Positions 1-13,000 of a stretch of 64,000 nucleotides of DNA are shown piece after piece. How positions within the stretch are numbered: position 1 is the first letter of the stretch; every line of letters begins with the position of its first letter. Both the position numbers and the translations under genes were made by a program. The notes below the pieces were generated by a model. It was not told where the DNA came from. It was given only the letters and a program-made list of their open reading frames with translations, and made no database searches. The stretch comes from Cyanophora paradoxa (Eukaryota; Glaucocystophyceae; Cyanophorales; Cyanophoraceae), in contig QPMI01000066.1 of NCBI GenBank assembly GCA_004431415.1, positions 434,001 through 498,000 of the forward strand, in the 5' to 3' direction.

Positions 1-676
1 CCCATTTCTTCGGCTGCAGCTGAAACTATCGAGAAGTCCGAAAGCCTCGCGTTGCGCTCAATGTAAGCCGCCGCCGCTCCAACTCCGGGCTCCCAACTGC
101 GATCAAATATAAATTCGAGGAACTGGCCCGGCGGCGAATAAGAGCGCTGCGCATGCATATGCAGATGCATATGCGCATGCACACACCCGTATTCGAGGCA
201 TACGCGGCAGAATGCAAGGGCGCTCGGAACATCTTGCATTACCTCTGCGGTTGACTGCCCGTACAGAGAGCGCAAGAAGGCCTCGAGCTCGAAGAGCTCC
301 GGATCCCCCCCGCAAGCTGTCGGCTCCCCAATCTCGAGCACCTTCGCGGATGCGCGACGAGAGCGTTATAATTACACACCGCGCCACCTCTAGATCTGTT
401 TTCGCGCGCGCCCGCGCGCGCGGGCACCTGCGGGCTCCCGATGCGGAGCGGGGCGCGGCGTGCAGCTGACGAATTCGAACTCCATCGCTCGGAAAGGAGA
501 GCATCAAAGAAAGAAGCTTGCCGCAGATACTGCAAAAGGCTTTGATCTTGATCTCACGTGAACTTCGGAAATTAAAGCGCAACGCGCACATCCGAATCGA
601 CGAAGAAGCTTCTTTTGTGGCCGCGGATGACGAGCTCGACGTCCGCGTAGCGCACGACGTCAAAGTGCCGATCCAT
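1..676 (-). CDS. BTB/POZ-domain protein (3' end outside window)
   Basis: BTB domains mediate dimerisation and often bind cullin-3 E3 ligases. Exon 1 starts at the ATG at 676 (MDRHFDVVRYADVELVIRG), which resembles the opening strand of a BTB fold. A GTGCGC donor follows at about 589. The next exon carries YLRQASFFDALLSERW, the usual 'L..S.FF...L' segment, and a third exon carries VLEIGEP and FELEAFLRSLYG, the usual 'F..fLr.lY' helix. All three exons join in phase 0. The frame then runs to the window edge, so the C-terminal part is missing. A second BTB gene at 56694-57954 is only distantly similar. The BTB call rests on motif spacing; partners and function are unknown. Confidence 0.6.
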
Positions 677-1025
677 CGAATTTGCGGTTCCAACTCTTTT
701 CATTCTTCTAGCTAGGTTCTCTCCTTCGAACTTCGGAAATTCTCTCTCGCCCCCTTCTTCTCCTCCTTCCCCCCTCCTTCTTCTCCCCTCTCTCTCTCCC
801 CCTCCCTTACCCTCCCTTCTTCTCCCAGCTCCTCAGGCCTGCGGCCCCCAAGAATACTATGATACCTCCTTAAATGTGACGTTAGCAGACCAGGCCGCGA
901 CCTTGACACGGCGTTCAGGGCCTCTGTAGCTCCGGAAAAGACTTCTCGATTGAACCATTTGATAATAAAACCAATAATTACATGCCCATGCCATATGCAT
1001 GCGCTGTGCTGAACTAAAGCTAGCC
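677..1025. other. Intergenic spacer with pyrimidine-rich tract
   Basis: This lies between the BTB start at 676 and the stop of the glycosidase-like gene at 1026. Positions about 715-835 are almost pure C/T on the plus strand. No supported coding exon was found. It must hold the BTB promoter and the 3' end of the neighbouring gene. Confidence 0.5.
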
Positions 1026-4000
1026 TCACGTGTCGGAGGCCCGGCAGGGGAGGTCGGTGAGGAGGGTGCGGCACCACCAGCGGCCCAGGCCGGCCTCCCT
1101 CAGCATGACGATCGTGAAGCGCGGGCGCAGGTTCGCCTCGGGGTAGTGCGGGGTGAAGAAGAACTTGTGCACGTCCACGCTTTGCCTGCCGTTAAAGCGT
1201 TCGAAACAGCTTTAACGAAGGAGCTTAAGCTTCAGGCGGCGCACGGCCTGTCGAGGGCGGGCGACTTGGCTCGGAACTGGTACAGGTTGATCACCACCTT
1301 CTCCGTCCCTTCGCCGTGCCGCATTCAAGGACTTACGATACAGAAAAGAAGGAAAGGAGCGAGAGGGGGCGCACCCGGGGTGACGAGGTCGTTGTACTTG
1401 AAGACCCAGCGGACGGGCAGCTGCTGAAACTGGCACCTGCCGGGCAGGGGCCGTCAGCACTCGGATCGCCACTCTCTGTCCTCTTGTTCGAGATCGCAGC
1501 TTATATTATTTAAGCTCATGGTTCGCGGCTCAAGCTTATAAGCTTGTTCTCTCTTTCATCGCAAGCTTATAAGCTTGTTCTCTCTTTCATCTCAAGCTTA
1601 TAAGCGTGTTCGATTTCAGAGGGGGCGCACTTGTAGACGAGGTAGCCGCACTCCTCCTGCGTCAGGAACGTGTTGCACGCCTCGTAGCAGTACGGGTTCT
1701 CCCTGTAGGTAATCATAAATTATAAGACGTTATTGTAAGGGTGCTCCGATCAGAGACAGGAAGGGTTATGCAATGTGAGGAAGGGTCTTGAGAGCGAGAA
1801 GGCGATGCTATCGTCAGCGTGCCGCAGTGCGGCGGGCGCTGCGCATTATACGGATCCGACGGCTTCTTGTATTATGCTTGTATGCCTTAGCGGTTGCGCA
1901 TCGACGTCGTTGCCAGCGGCGGGCGCGGCGCTGGCGCCAGCGGCAGCGCACGGCTTCTTCTTGTGTTTATAAATTATAACGGACGGATTGAACGGCTTCT
2001 TCTTGTGTTTATAAATTATAAGACGTTATTGTAGATCAGAGACAGAAGGCGATGTAATTCCAGCGGCGAGAGCAGAACCGCACCGGATCTCGAAGCCGCC
2101 GATGAGGACGTTGTCGTCGCTGACGTTGCTCGGGGGCTGGAACCCCTCGTGCACCGAGATCTGGGTCTGCGCGGGCGGGCACGTGCACGTTCAGAGCAGA
2201 TGGGGTCGGGGCTGTCATCGATATCGGGCCGCTCTTTCGTGCTTAGATCTTGAAGCCTAGCTAGACTCTAAGAGCCGGGGACTAGTATCGGCATCGGGCC
2301 GCGCACGTAGTTCGGCGTCCACAGAGACTAGCTTCGGACTTGGGTTAGAGACCATGCTCAGATTAAAGGCCCTGGTTCCAGCTCCAGACATTTTAGGGGC
2401 GGGGGGCGCACGTAGTTGGGCGTCCACATCATGTGGCAGGTGACGTTGGCGAGGCGCGGGGAGAGCGGCTTGTACTCCGTCCCGTTCCAGAACTGCGCGG
2501 AAACGAGCGAAATTGAAGCTCTTCAAGCGCGGGCACTAGCGGGGGGAAGCCGAAGAGTTCGATTCGCAAACTAGCTATAGATGCCTTAAAAGAAGCGGAC
2601 CTTGTTGTGGGAGCCGACGCGGAAGCGCTGGATGAAGTCTTTCCCCAGCACGTAAGGCTGAGATTAAATATTTAAGATTACAATGATGCGGCGTCGAGCA
2701 ACGGCGAGCAGGCGGGCCGGGCCGGGCGGGCCTGGACGGCGATCTGGAAGTTGGTGTTCTCCTGGTAGCCCCACCGCCCGAACTCGAAGTCGAGCTCCCG
2801 GAACGCGAACGGCCGCGCCGCTGCGGGAGGCGGCGGCGGCAGCGTCGGTCGAGGCCGCCGTGCAGGGCGGAGCGCTTGGGCCGGACCGGTGTAGCCGAAG
2901 TCGTAGGTGAAGAGGCCGAGGATGGCGTAGTTGTCCAGCTCCTCCACCTGCCCCGTGGAGGAATGGGAAGAGCGCAGATGGCGTGAGGCGAAGGGCGCAG
3001 GTAGGGCCGAGGGGCCCGAGGCGGGAGTAAGGGGATCTAGTTTGAATCCGGGGAGGACCGGGGCAGGCGGTGTCAAGGTCTCGATCCCGAGCGAGATCTA
3101 GCCTGAAGGGGAAGGCCGGGGCCGGCGGGGGCGAGGGCGGACCGAGTTCTTGCCGACGCCGGAGATCCAGAAGGTGTAGTTGCCGTACCCGAGCGGCTCG
3201 TGCGAGACGATCTCGGAGGAGTACCACTGCACCCGGTTCGTCCCATCCGCCTGCAGGAAGGAAGGAACCTTCTAGAACTGCTGCCGAGGGCGGGCGCCGG
3301 CGTGCGGGCGGGCGCGCCTGGGTCTTGTTAATGTTGAGGTGGAGCACGTCCTTTCCGTCGTCCGACACGTACAGGATCGGCTTCCTGCCAGCGCGCGGGC
3401 AGGCGGGCGCGTCTCAGAATTACATAACAGGCGGGGCGGCGTGGGCGTGGGGCGCGCTTGTTGTAGAAGAAGGCGGGCCCCGGGAGCTCCAGCTGCCGGC
3501 GGCAGACGGGGCGGGCGGGCGGGCCTCAGACAGACAGACAGACAGAAGAGAAGAGACAGAGACAGACAGACAGAAGACGGACCTTGTCGACGGAGAGCTT
3601 GGGGATCCAGAGGGTGTCGGCCCAGTGGAGGGCCCCGGGCTCCCGCCCCGCCTGCGCGCCCCCGATCATGATCAGCTAACATCACGAGCTTCCAACTTTT
3701 CCAACACATTTAGAGCTCTCTCCAAATTAAATGAGACCCTTTATGAACCATCTAGAGCGAAACCCTCAAGAAGGCCGGACCTTTACACCATCTCGAATTT
3801 ATATCGCGAATTTATGCACAGTCTAGAACGAAGGCCTCTAGCTACAGAAGGCCGGACCTTGACGTTGCAGAGGGCGTCGGCGGCGACGCGGTCGGGGAGC
3901 ACGCCGAACTCCGCCATGATCGCCACCTGGGGGGGGGGCGGGCGGAAGTTGGGCGAAGGGAGGCTGAGCGGAAGGGAGGGAAGGAGAGAGGGGCGGGGGC

Positions 4001-6400
4001 CCCGGGCGAGAGCCAAGCGTGGGGAGGGGGGCGAGGGCGGAGGCGGAAGGAGGCTGAGCGGGGGGGATGGGGGATGGGGGGAGGGGGGAGGGCGAAGGCT
4101 GAGGCTCGGGGAGGGCGGGGGGTACCTTGTCGTAGTCGGCGGGGTACACGAAGGCGGCGATGATCGCGGCGCTCTGCTCCGGGCTGTCCTTGGCCACCTG
4201 GCGCCGGCCCGCGGAGGGAGGGAGGGAGGGGGCGTCAGACTGCGCCGAACGCACACGCATCTTGCTGGCTAGAGCGTCGCGTCTGGGCCGAAATCTGGGC
4301 CGAATTCAGGAGCAGACATCTGGCCGACCTGGTACAGGCTTGCCAGCTCGAACGAGCCGTCCTGCGTGGACGGGCGGACGGGCAGCCAGTCAGCCTCGGG
4401 CAGAGCCTCTTCGCTTTAGGCAACGCCGGGCCGCGCTTTCCTCTCTATTGCTTTCCATGTGCGGGGCGGGGCGGGGGGGACCTGGGCGAGGATCATGGAG
4501 GGCTCCTCGAGGGTCGGCCGGGACGCCCACAGGTTGTCAATGAAGAAGTAGAACGCGATCTGCTAAAAGAATCAACACGATGAAAAGATATAGAAGCTAA
4601 AGATATATAGAAGAAGTAGAACGCGATCTGATGGGAGCTTAAGCTTAAGAAGCTTAAGCTCAAGCTTGAGAGGCTGTAAGCTTGAGGGTCAGGGCGCGAG
4701 CCTGGTAGGAGCGGGAGGCGTTGAGGCCGTGCACGCGCCCCGCGACGAGGCCCTGCGTCCCGTAGGGGGGGTACACCTCGAACTCGATCCGGCACGTCTC
4801 GTTGGGCTGGGGGCGCGGGACGGGGAGGCGCGAGCGGGTTCTGTCAGAAACGACGCGAGACGAGTGGGCGGGGCCCCGGGGCTGAGCGCGCGCCTTGACG
4901 TATGGAGCCGTGGAGAAGAAGGCAGAGGCGGGAGGGGTACCGGCGCCGGCGGCGCCCGGGTCGAGTTCGAGGACGTCGGCGGGCGTGGGCCAGGCGGCCG
5001 CCCCCGAGCTCCTGCCGGGCGTTAGGCAGGGAGGGAGGGGGGTACAGGAGAGAACTGGGGGTACGCGCACAGGAGGGTCTCGTTGGAGGTGGTCGGGGGG
5101 GTAACGGGCGCCGTATCGTTGAGGACGGGGGCGGAGGGGTACGGGGAGTCGTTGTCCGAGTAGTAGACGGCGGTGCGCTGCGGGGGGGTACGACGTTCGA
5201 CGCGAGAGAGAGAGGGCTTCGGGGGGTACGACGCGGACCTGGTCGTAGGGGGCGACGCTCGGCTCCGGAGGGAAGGGGTACAGGAACGCGAGGTGCACGA
5301 TGGGGACCTGCGAGAAAAGAGTTCGAGGGGGGTACGTGGTACAAGGTGTGTGCGTGTGAGGGGTACGACGCACGCCGCAGACGCGGGAGGGGCGGGCCTC
5401 GAGGGCGGCAGCGCCGCGCCCGGCGGGAAGCGCGAAGGTCACCGGCACCGGCATCTGAACGGGCATTAGCGACCCCTTCCCTCCCTCTCTGCTTCAAGGG
5501 GGTACAGAACAGAACAAGCGGACCAGGGGCACGGAGTTGCACTTGAGCTCCCAGCGGAGGAGGCGGGGGGCGCCCTCGGGCCAGCGGGCCCAGGCCATGG
5601 CCCCCGCCCACAGCTCCCGCAGCGCCGTTTCGGACGCCTGCCGCGTGGCCGCCCGGGCTCGGCTCGGCCCTCCGCGGGCGGATAGAGGGAGGGGCGCCGC
5701 AGAGAAGCTACGCGGACCGACCAGCGGCGGTTCTAAAAGCGCGGCGGCAAGCGCCCTAGCAGAACAGCATGTGAACAGCTTAGGAGCTTAAGACAGCTTA
5801 AGAACACAGTAGCTAAGGGCGGCTTTACGAAGTCGATATCGATGGGCGAGCCGGACGTCAACAACGGAGCCTAGCGGGCCTCGGGCCCCGCCCGGCGGCG
5901 CCCCGGGCAGGGAGATCTAGGCGCACGAGGGGCGAGGTGGCATCGAAGTTGAGGACGAGGGCGGAGGCGCGCCGCGCCCGCGAGACCGTCGCCTCCACCA
6001 GCGCGCTCGCCGCCTGGGCCCGCCCCCGCCGCACCAGCAGCCTCAGACGCAAAGAAAGGGGCGGAATCTCTAGAAAAGAAGGCTGGCGGGGGGAGGTTAG
6101 GGGCCGCGCGGCAGAGGTTAGGGGCCGCGCGGCCGAAAGGATAGAGCAAGCAAGCGAGCTCTAGAACAGAGGGCTCGCGGGGCGGGGCGGAGCTGGGCGG
6201 GGCGGGGCGGGGGCAGGGCGGGGCGGGGCGGGGGCAGGGCGAGGTGGGGGAGGAATCGCTAGAACAGAGGGCCGGCGGGGCGGGGCGGGGCGGGGCGGGG
6301 GCTCTGCACCCCCACGCCGGTGTTGAGGGCGGCCTCGCCGCTGGCGGCGATCGCGAAAGACCGCACGCGCCGCTCCCCGGAGCCCGCGTCGGGCGCCCTG
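1026..6400 (-). CDS. Secreted GH16-like beta-sandwich protein, C-terminal part of a long gene
   Basis: Roughly 20 short minus-strand exons can be read. Around 3250-2720 they spell a concanavalin-A/GH16-like core: YSSEIVSHEPLGYGNYTFWI, then NYAILGLFTYDFGYTG, then ELDFEFGRWGYQENTNFQ. This resembles the 'LGyGtY..vvLGlFlY..iDfEfsrWG...NaQ' pattern of GH16-fold proteins. Upstream exons carry several N-glycosylation sequons (LNDTAP, TSNETLLC, GLNASRSY), which suits a secretory protein. Downstream is a Cys-rich exon near 1700 (NPYCYEACNTF). The last exon ends in RASDT with TGA at 1028-1026. Introns are GC-rich with GTGCGC donors and GTACCCC motifs. No convincing start codon was found near 6400, so this may be the 3' half of the gene beginning at 13448. 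Substrate is unknown. Confidence 0.5.
1525..1612. repeat. Three tandem ~35 bp units
   Basis: Three head-to-tail copies of a unit with an inverted AAGCTTATAAGCTT core followed by GTTCTCTCTTTCATC. The last copy is degenerate. They sit inside an intron of the GH16-like gene. Each core is self-complementary. Confidence 0.8.
1713..2054. repeat. Dispersed intronic direct repeat pair
   Basis: The string AAATTATAAGACGTTATTGT occurs at about 1717 and again at about 2012, each followed within about 20 bp by a CAGAGACAG-type segment. A second pair, CGGCTTCTTCTTGTGTTTAT, occurs at about 1952 and 1991. These look like local duplications within introns. Confidence 0.7.
6178..6302. repeat. (GGGGC)n microsatellite in introns
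   Basis: Two blocks of interrupted GGGGC/GGGGCA repeats flank a short non-repetitive segment. On the coding (minus) strand they are C-rich and lie in introns of the glycosidase-like gene. The plus strand could form G-quadruplexes. Shorter versions occur near 8440 and 47420. Confidence 0.75.
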
Positions 6401-6439
6401 CGCGATGAAACGATGTTAATAAAGGAGAAGGAGGGGATT

Positions 6440-6629
6440 GGGAAAGAAAGAAGATCAAGGTTAATTTGTTTGGTCGAGGCGATGAAATAGTGAGGGCGCA
6501 GGAAAGAACGAAAGAAAGAGGGCGCTCGAGGCTCTCTTTCCCAGCTTATAGTTAGCAGGAGAAGGAGGGGATAAGGAAAGGAAGAAGAGATTAGGAAAGA
6601 AAGAAGATCAAGGTTAATTTGTTTGGTCA
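6440..6629. repeat. Direct repeat pair of about 33 bp
   Basis: GAAAGAAAGAAGATCAAGGT followed by TAATTTGTTTGGTC occurs at about 6440 and again at about 6597. The stretch 6410-6660 is less GC-rich than its surroundings and holds no recognised exon, so it is probably one long intron. Confidence 0.75.
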
Positions 6630-6694
6630 AGGCCCTCTTTGTTTCTGGCTCCTCTTAGCGGCAGTAAGGCTCCCTGAGTCTACACCACATCGAG

Positions 6695-7071
6695 CGGCGC
6701 ACGTTGTGTAGGACGGCGCCCGGGGCGGCGGGGAGGAGATCGAGGCGGGAGCCCGGGGGGAAATAGATTCTTATCTAAAAATCCGTATATAGTTTCTTTT
6801 AGCAATATTTCTAGCTAAGATATCGGGCGGCGCACGTTGTGTAGAAGGGGAGCTCGGGCCCGGGCGCAGCGCCCGGGGCGGCGGGGAGGAGATCGAGGCG
6901 GGAGCCCGGGGGGAAATAGATTCTTATCTAAAAATCCGTATATAGTTTCTTTTAGCAATATTTCTAGCTAAGATATCGGGCGGCGCACGTTGTGTAGAAG
7001 GGGAGCTCGGGCCCGGGCGCAGCGCCCGGGGCGGCGGGGAGGAGATCGAGGCGGGAGCCCGGCGGGAGATC
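6695..7071 (-). repeat. Tandem duplication of an exon 3' end plus intron (153 bp unit)
   Basis: The unit at 6828-6980 is repeated from 6981 to about 7060, and a shortened copy lacking about 20 bp occupies 6695-6827. Each copy contains the minus-strand exon end LDLLPAAPGAAPGPELPF, a GTGCGC donor, and the intron start. Only the rightmost copy joins to a longer upstream exon (LLSVPHPAFGDLPPGS). The intronic parts of the two full copies appear identical, so the event looks recent. Confidence 0.8.
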
Positions 7072-10000
7072 CCCGAAGGCCGGGTGCGGCACCGAGAGCA
7101 GCTGAACGAAGGGCGGCGGCGGCGGGGGGGTCAGCGAAGACTTGCGTCTTATGTCTTATGTCTTAGACTTGCGGAGGGCGCGGCGGGGGTACGGACCTGG
7201 ATGATGCTCGGGGGGGAGGAAGTGGCGTTGCGGGAGGCGGGGGAGAAGCCGAGCAGGGCCGCCACCCGGTCGTCCCTGCAGGCGGGATACAGGCTTCAGA
7301 GTCAGACGAAAGCTGCAAAGCTGGATGGATGAAGGGACGGCGCGGCGGCGGCGCGGAAGGAAGGGGTCGGGCTAGCGCTAGGGGCTCTTTCGGCCGTGGC
7401 CGCGGCCGCGGGCCCATACAAAAGAGGGGGCGGCTCGCCTGGCGCCGTCGACGAGGCAGCCAACGCAGGAGGACGTCGAGACGAGGCGTGCCCCAGGCTC
7501 CGCCCCCAGCCACCTGGAGATTCGATCCGATTAGATCCGGGGACTCGATCTGGGCGGGGGTACGGTGCGCACGCGACGAGGTTTGAGACCTCCTGGGAGG
7601 ACATCGCCAGCGTACCCGGGAAGACCAGGACCTGGGGTACGTGATCGGATGAAGCGGGGAGGAGATGAGTCAGGAGTACCGGACCTTGAAGTGCGGGGCG
7701 AGGAGGGAGGGGCCGAGGGCGGCGGGGGCCCCCTGGGTTCCATCTGCGGGAAAGTGGGGGGGGGGGGGGGGGGGGGGGGGTTGTTTGAAAACGGGGAACA
7801 TGGGGGGAAACGGGGGGGGGGGTAGAAGCGCACTGTGGGACCAGGAATCGGAAATGACGTGGAAGACGCGCCGGCCAGAGTGTGCCTTGTCGGGCTGCAG
7901 CGCCCCGGCGCGCCTGTACCCCGCCGCCTCGAGGCGGCGGGCGGCGCTCGCGACCTGCTCGAGGTGGCCGGGGTACAGGGCGGCCGTGCGGCTCGAGTTG
8001 TAGAGCAGGACGGGGGGAGGAAACGCCTCGGCGCGGGCCAGCTCCGGGGTATCGTAGCGCCAGCCGACGGTCAGGGACAGGGAGGGGGGTACCACCAGTC
8101 CCGGGGGGTGCACGGGCCGCACGCCGTACTACAGAGAAGCCTTAGAAGAAGAAAACGGAAAAGGATGCTAACATCTTACAGCACGCACGGCGAGGGTGGC
8201 CCAGGGGCGGAGGGGCGAGGAGGCGATCGGGGCGCTGCCGTTGGGGGCGGCGGCCGAGTAGACGCGGAGGCGCCAGTGGTACTGCGCGAAAGGGAGGGGG
8301 GGGGAGGCCGACGTCAGAGGGGGGAGAAGAGGGGCGGGGGCGGGCGGGCGCACCCGGCCGCCGTCGGCAGTGGAGGGGATCCCGTTGACGCCCGCATCTA
8401 TTGTGCGAGAAAGGATGCGTTGGATCAGGGGGTGATGGGGCGGGGCGGGGCGGGGCGGGGGAGGGTACCGGCGTCTCCGACGGTGACCCGCAGCGCGCAG
8501 GTCGACGCCTCCTGCGAGCGAAAGCGAACGAAGTGAGGGGTAGGGGGGAGGAAAGAGGGCAGGGAGAGGGGGGAGAAGCACCTGCACCGTGACGCCGTCC
8601 GTCGTGCAGGCGCGGTACCCCACCGGATCGATCCCCCCGCCGTTCAAGAACGGGACCTGTGTTCTATTTTAAGAGCGGGGGAAAGGGATGGGAGGGGGTA
8701 CGCGCCTCCTTGCTAGAGGGGTCGACAACAAGCATGGGAGAGGTGGTCGCCCCCACGACCTGGCGCCGGGGGGTAAGGGAAAGGCCCGTCTGAAATCGGG
8801 TCGGCGAGGAAATTTGTACCCGTTCCGTGCCCGACTGGACCAGCTCCGCGGTGATCGAGAACATGGGGGGGTACGCGAGGTCGCCGGGGGCGGTTTTCAC
8901 GCGGAGCTGCGCGGGTAAAAGAATCTATCTCATCAGCCTGGGCGAGACGCTGATCCTAAAAATAGCGCACGCTGCGGGGGGTAAACGTGGCGTAGACCGT
9001 GAGGTCGTAGTTGTTGGGGGCGACCGTCGCCGGGGCACCCGCCAGGCGCACGGCGGGGGGTAGAGCCTCCCACGCGTCCCGGGGGTACGCGTGCAGGAGC
9101 AGGGAGGCGGAGGGGGCGACCGAGCCGAGGAGGAGGACGGCGCGCGTGGCGTCACCCGCGACGCCCACGGGGTTCCAGGCGTCCATCGCCTCCTGCGAAC
9201 GAAGGTGAGGCCTCTACCCCCTATCCACATGCTCTATTTTTAGCGCAGGGCGGACGCGCCTCGACGACGGAGAAGGGGGAGAGGCCGGGCAGGACCACGA
9301 CGCTGTCGTCCGCCTGCAACGGCAGCCAGTTCCGCAGCTGGCGGGAGGGTTTGGGGGGGGTACGCAATCAGTCGAGGGGTTGGGAAGAAAAGAGAATGGG
9401 AGGTCAGGGGGTACCGCGATGAGCCACTCGCCGGGCTGCAGGACTCGGTACGCGGCGGTTACTCCGGAGGAGGAGCCGGCCACGCGCATCTGGAGGGGGT
9501 TCACGATTCGATTCGTACGAGGGGGAGAAGCGGAAGGGGGGTACGGGCGAACCCGAGGGAGGAGCTCGATGGCCGCGGATCGGAGGAGGACCCGCTCGTA
9601 CCTTCGCAGAGAAAAAGGGTTCAGAAAAAGAAACAATGGGGGAGGAGGGAGGAGGGGATTGGGGGGTACCAGGCGGTTCGGTCGGGGAAGGAGGGGCCGG
9701 AGGAAGAGGCAAAGGACAGGGCAGAGAAGAGGGCCCTCGCGCCCGACCCGTGCCGCTGCGGCGTCCGCGAGTGAGTGAGAAGGGGCCGCAAGCGCGAGAA
9801 GCGGGGCGAGGCCGGGCAGGGCTGGACTCCGGGACAAGGGCGGGCGGCGGCGTCCTAGCTTAGGGCCAACTCGAAGCCCGAAGAGCAAGCGCGGAGAACC
9901 TACGAAGGCTTCCTAGACGGGGCGCTCTAGATCGAGGGCTAGAAGCGAGCAAGGAGAACGTTCACCCGGATCGAGGCGCCGACGCCGGCGGCGGCGAAGG

Positions 10001-13000
10001 GCGGGCCGGGGTAGGCCCCGGGGGCCCCGCAGGAGGCCCGGAACGTCGAAGGGTTCACCCCCGTCGCGTTCGCTGCGGCAATTGAGGAGAGCGGGGGATA
10101 CGGGACTATACGAGGTGTACCCGGGGGAAGGGGCGCGAGAAGGAGGCTGTAGAGGGGCGCGGCGGCCGGTGTCTGCGTGCCGTTTCCGCTGCGGGCAGTG
10201 AGGGGGGTACGGAGACGCGCGAAGCGGGGTAGGGGCGCACCTGGAGTTCAGAAAGAGGATGGCGGGGACGGGGGACGCAAAATTCTCTTCGCAAGACCAG
10301 AGGCCGGAGAACGCGCCGTCGGCGTCCGGGGAGGGAATGATCTGCGGGGGGGACGAAATTACGGCGTGGCAGGCAAAGCGGAGCGAGAAGAAGAGGGGCG
10401 GACGGCGGCGGGCCGGGGTACAGTCGCGTTCGCTGAGACGTTCAGACCGAAAATCGCGCCGAATAGGGCCGTCGCGTTCGACTGCTGCGGCGAAAGGCAT
10501 CACCTGTCGACTGCGGCGAAAGAAAAGAGGAAGGGCGCGCCTGAGCCGAGGGGCCGGGGAAGGGGGGTACGCCGCCCTCGGCGTACACGTGCGTGCCGCC
10601 GTCGCGTAGAACCGTCGAATTAATGTACGCCAGGTCGGCGAGGGGTACCGAAGCGGGGCTGCGCGGGAAAAAGGATTCATGGGGGAGTGTGGGGGGGGCG
10701 GGGGGAGGGGTTCAGCTAGGGTATTAAAAAGTGCGTACCCGGCGGGGAGGACGAGGAGGGGTACGCCGCGCCAGGCCCCGGCCCGGAGCTCTTCCGAAGA
10801 GATGAGGCGGCCCTGTGCGGATGGGGGTACAGCTGAGGCTGGGAAGGGGAAGGAGTCGCGTGGGGGTAAGGGCACCTCCATCCCAAGGTGGCCCAGGGCG
10901 GCGAAGAGTCCGAGGGACTGGGAGAGAAGCCGCCCGCCCGCCGCTGGGAGGAAAGGCGTCAAAGCGCGCGTGTGTGGAGACGGGCGCGGAAAACAATGGC
11001 GGACCGAGCGCCCCGGGGGAGGGTACGAGGATCGCGAAGTCGGCCCTGCGGTCCGGCGTGAGAAACAGGGGGGTACAGGGCGAGGAGGCGAGGGGCGCGC
11101 TTGGGCGGTTCGGAGCGCGGGAGGCGCGAGGGGAGCGCCTGCTCCTCGATGCGTGCGAAAACCTGCGGGGAGGGGGGTACGTCGAACAGGAAGGGGATAC
11201 GCTGTGTTTCGCGAACCGTCGAAACGGAAGCGAGGGCGGCCTTCGGCTCGCGGCCCGCCTCCACAACGCCCATCGTCTGGGTACGGGAAGTGGTAAGCGG
11301 GCGAGAGAACGGTGTACCCCCTCACAAGAGATCCGTACCCTGCGCTCGTCGTCGAGCCACCGCCGGTCGCTCCAGTGCAGCACGTACGCCCCCGCCGCCC
11401 CCTGTACCCGGGAACGTTGGGCGGTGCTGGGGAAGAGAAGCGGGGTACAGGCGCACCCGCACGAGGGACTCGAGGACGGCTCCTAGGAGAAGGGGGCCCT
11501 GGGACGCCGCCTGCCCGCAGCAGCTGCGCCGAAAACGACATGAGGGGGGTAGAGGTCCGGGGGGAGGAAGCCGCACCCGGGGTACCCGATCTCGGAGACG
11601 AGGACGGGCAGACCCGAGGCCCATGCCGCGTGCGCGATACCCCACCGGAGAACCTGCAAGCGGGGGGGGGGGGGGGGGATGAGAATCTCCGGCTCAGGCG
11701 CTGCGTTTGCGGGTGGGGGTACACGCACCAGCCGCTCCTCGTCCGTCTGGGCGGCCGAGACGTACGACAGGGCAGTAAAGTCTGGGGGTACAGAGCGCAA
11801 GCTCGCGTGTCGGACGGGAATGGACGGGAGGGGGTACAGGGGGACGGCGCACTGAGGGCGGCGCCGCGGGCGGAGCAGGCGGCGGCGATGGCGGCGATGT
11901 CTTCCCCCCCTACCGGGGGCCGCAGGGTACCCGCCTCGTACCCGATCAGATGCCGCGTGCCTGCGAACGAAGGAGGACCTCGGAAGCGATCCGGGGGTAC
12001 AACAAACGAATCTGAATCCGATCCCGGCGGACCGTTCCGGCGGAGGGCGGCCGCGAGGTCGGCTGCGAAAGACGCGACGGACGAGGCGCGCCAGGCGCCC
12101 AAGTCCTCGCAGGCCGCGCTGCGGGGGGGGGGCGGGAGGGGCGGGCGGGCGGGCCGGAGTCACTCGCTGAACCAGCGGCTCGGTTCGGCTCGGTCGCGGG
12201 GGGCGGGGCCGGAGCGGCGCGGGGCCGGGCGGGGCGGACCTGGGTGGGTCGGAGCAGGAGGGCGGCATCGAGTCCGCGGCGGCCTCGAAGCTCGCGTGAC
12301 CCACGCCCCAGCGGGCGGCCAGGGCCGCAGGGCTGCTCTCGGGGATTAGCGTGATGTCATCAAAAAGAGGCGGGACAGGGTACGCGCCTTCCGCCGTAGC
12401 GGGCCCGGAGCCACTCGGCGAAGGCCGCCCGGGCCGCGGGCTCGTACCCCCCCGGGGCCCCCGCCCCGTAGCGGCCGCGGTACCCCAGGTGCGAGCCGAC
12501 GGCGACGGCGGCGATGGCTTCGTCGCCCCCGAAGCGCGCCGCGAAGCCTTCGGCGAAGCGGAGCGCCCGCGCCCGCGCCGCAGGGTGCTCGAAGGACGTC
12601 CGAGGGCCCACCCAGCGGCCCGCCGCCCGGCGCCCGTCGGGCCGCCCACGGACTCGGCGCCGCCGGCCGCCCCCGGCGGGTGCAGGGCGTACCAGCCCGG
12701 ATCGGGCTCGGGGCCGCCGCCGGCCGCCGCCTCCGCCCCGGGCGTCCCCGGGGCCCACTCGGGCTGCCCCCGCCCGCCCCGCCGCCACCACTCAGCGGCG
12801 GCCGGCGAGCGCGGGAGGCGCGCAGCGCAGCGCACCGGTCGGTCCACACGCAGCACGGCGATGACCCGCACGCCGTAGCGCCGCGCCGCGTCTGCGAACG
12901 AAGCTTCGAAGAAGAAGAAGAAGAAGCATAGGGGAGGCGGGCGGGCCCGGCCCGGACCGAAGAGCAGCGCGTAGTCGGAGAAGTCGAGGGACGCGTTCGC

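Noticed and set aside
3070-4272. 400-codon open frame on the plus strand
   Set aside because: It lies antisense to the GH16-like exons, is Arg/Gly/Glu-rich and owes its length to the low stop frequency in G-rich intron complement.
9913-12102. 729-codon open frame on the minus strand
   Set aside because: It mixes real exons with C-rich introns; conserved glycosidase pieces switch frames at GTGCGC donors and CAG acceptors, so it is a read-through and not one CDS.
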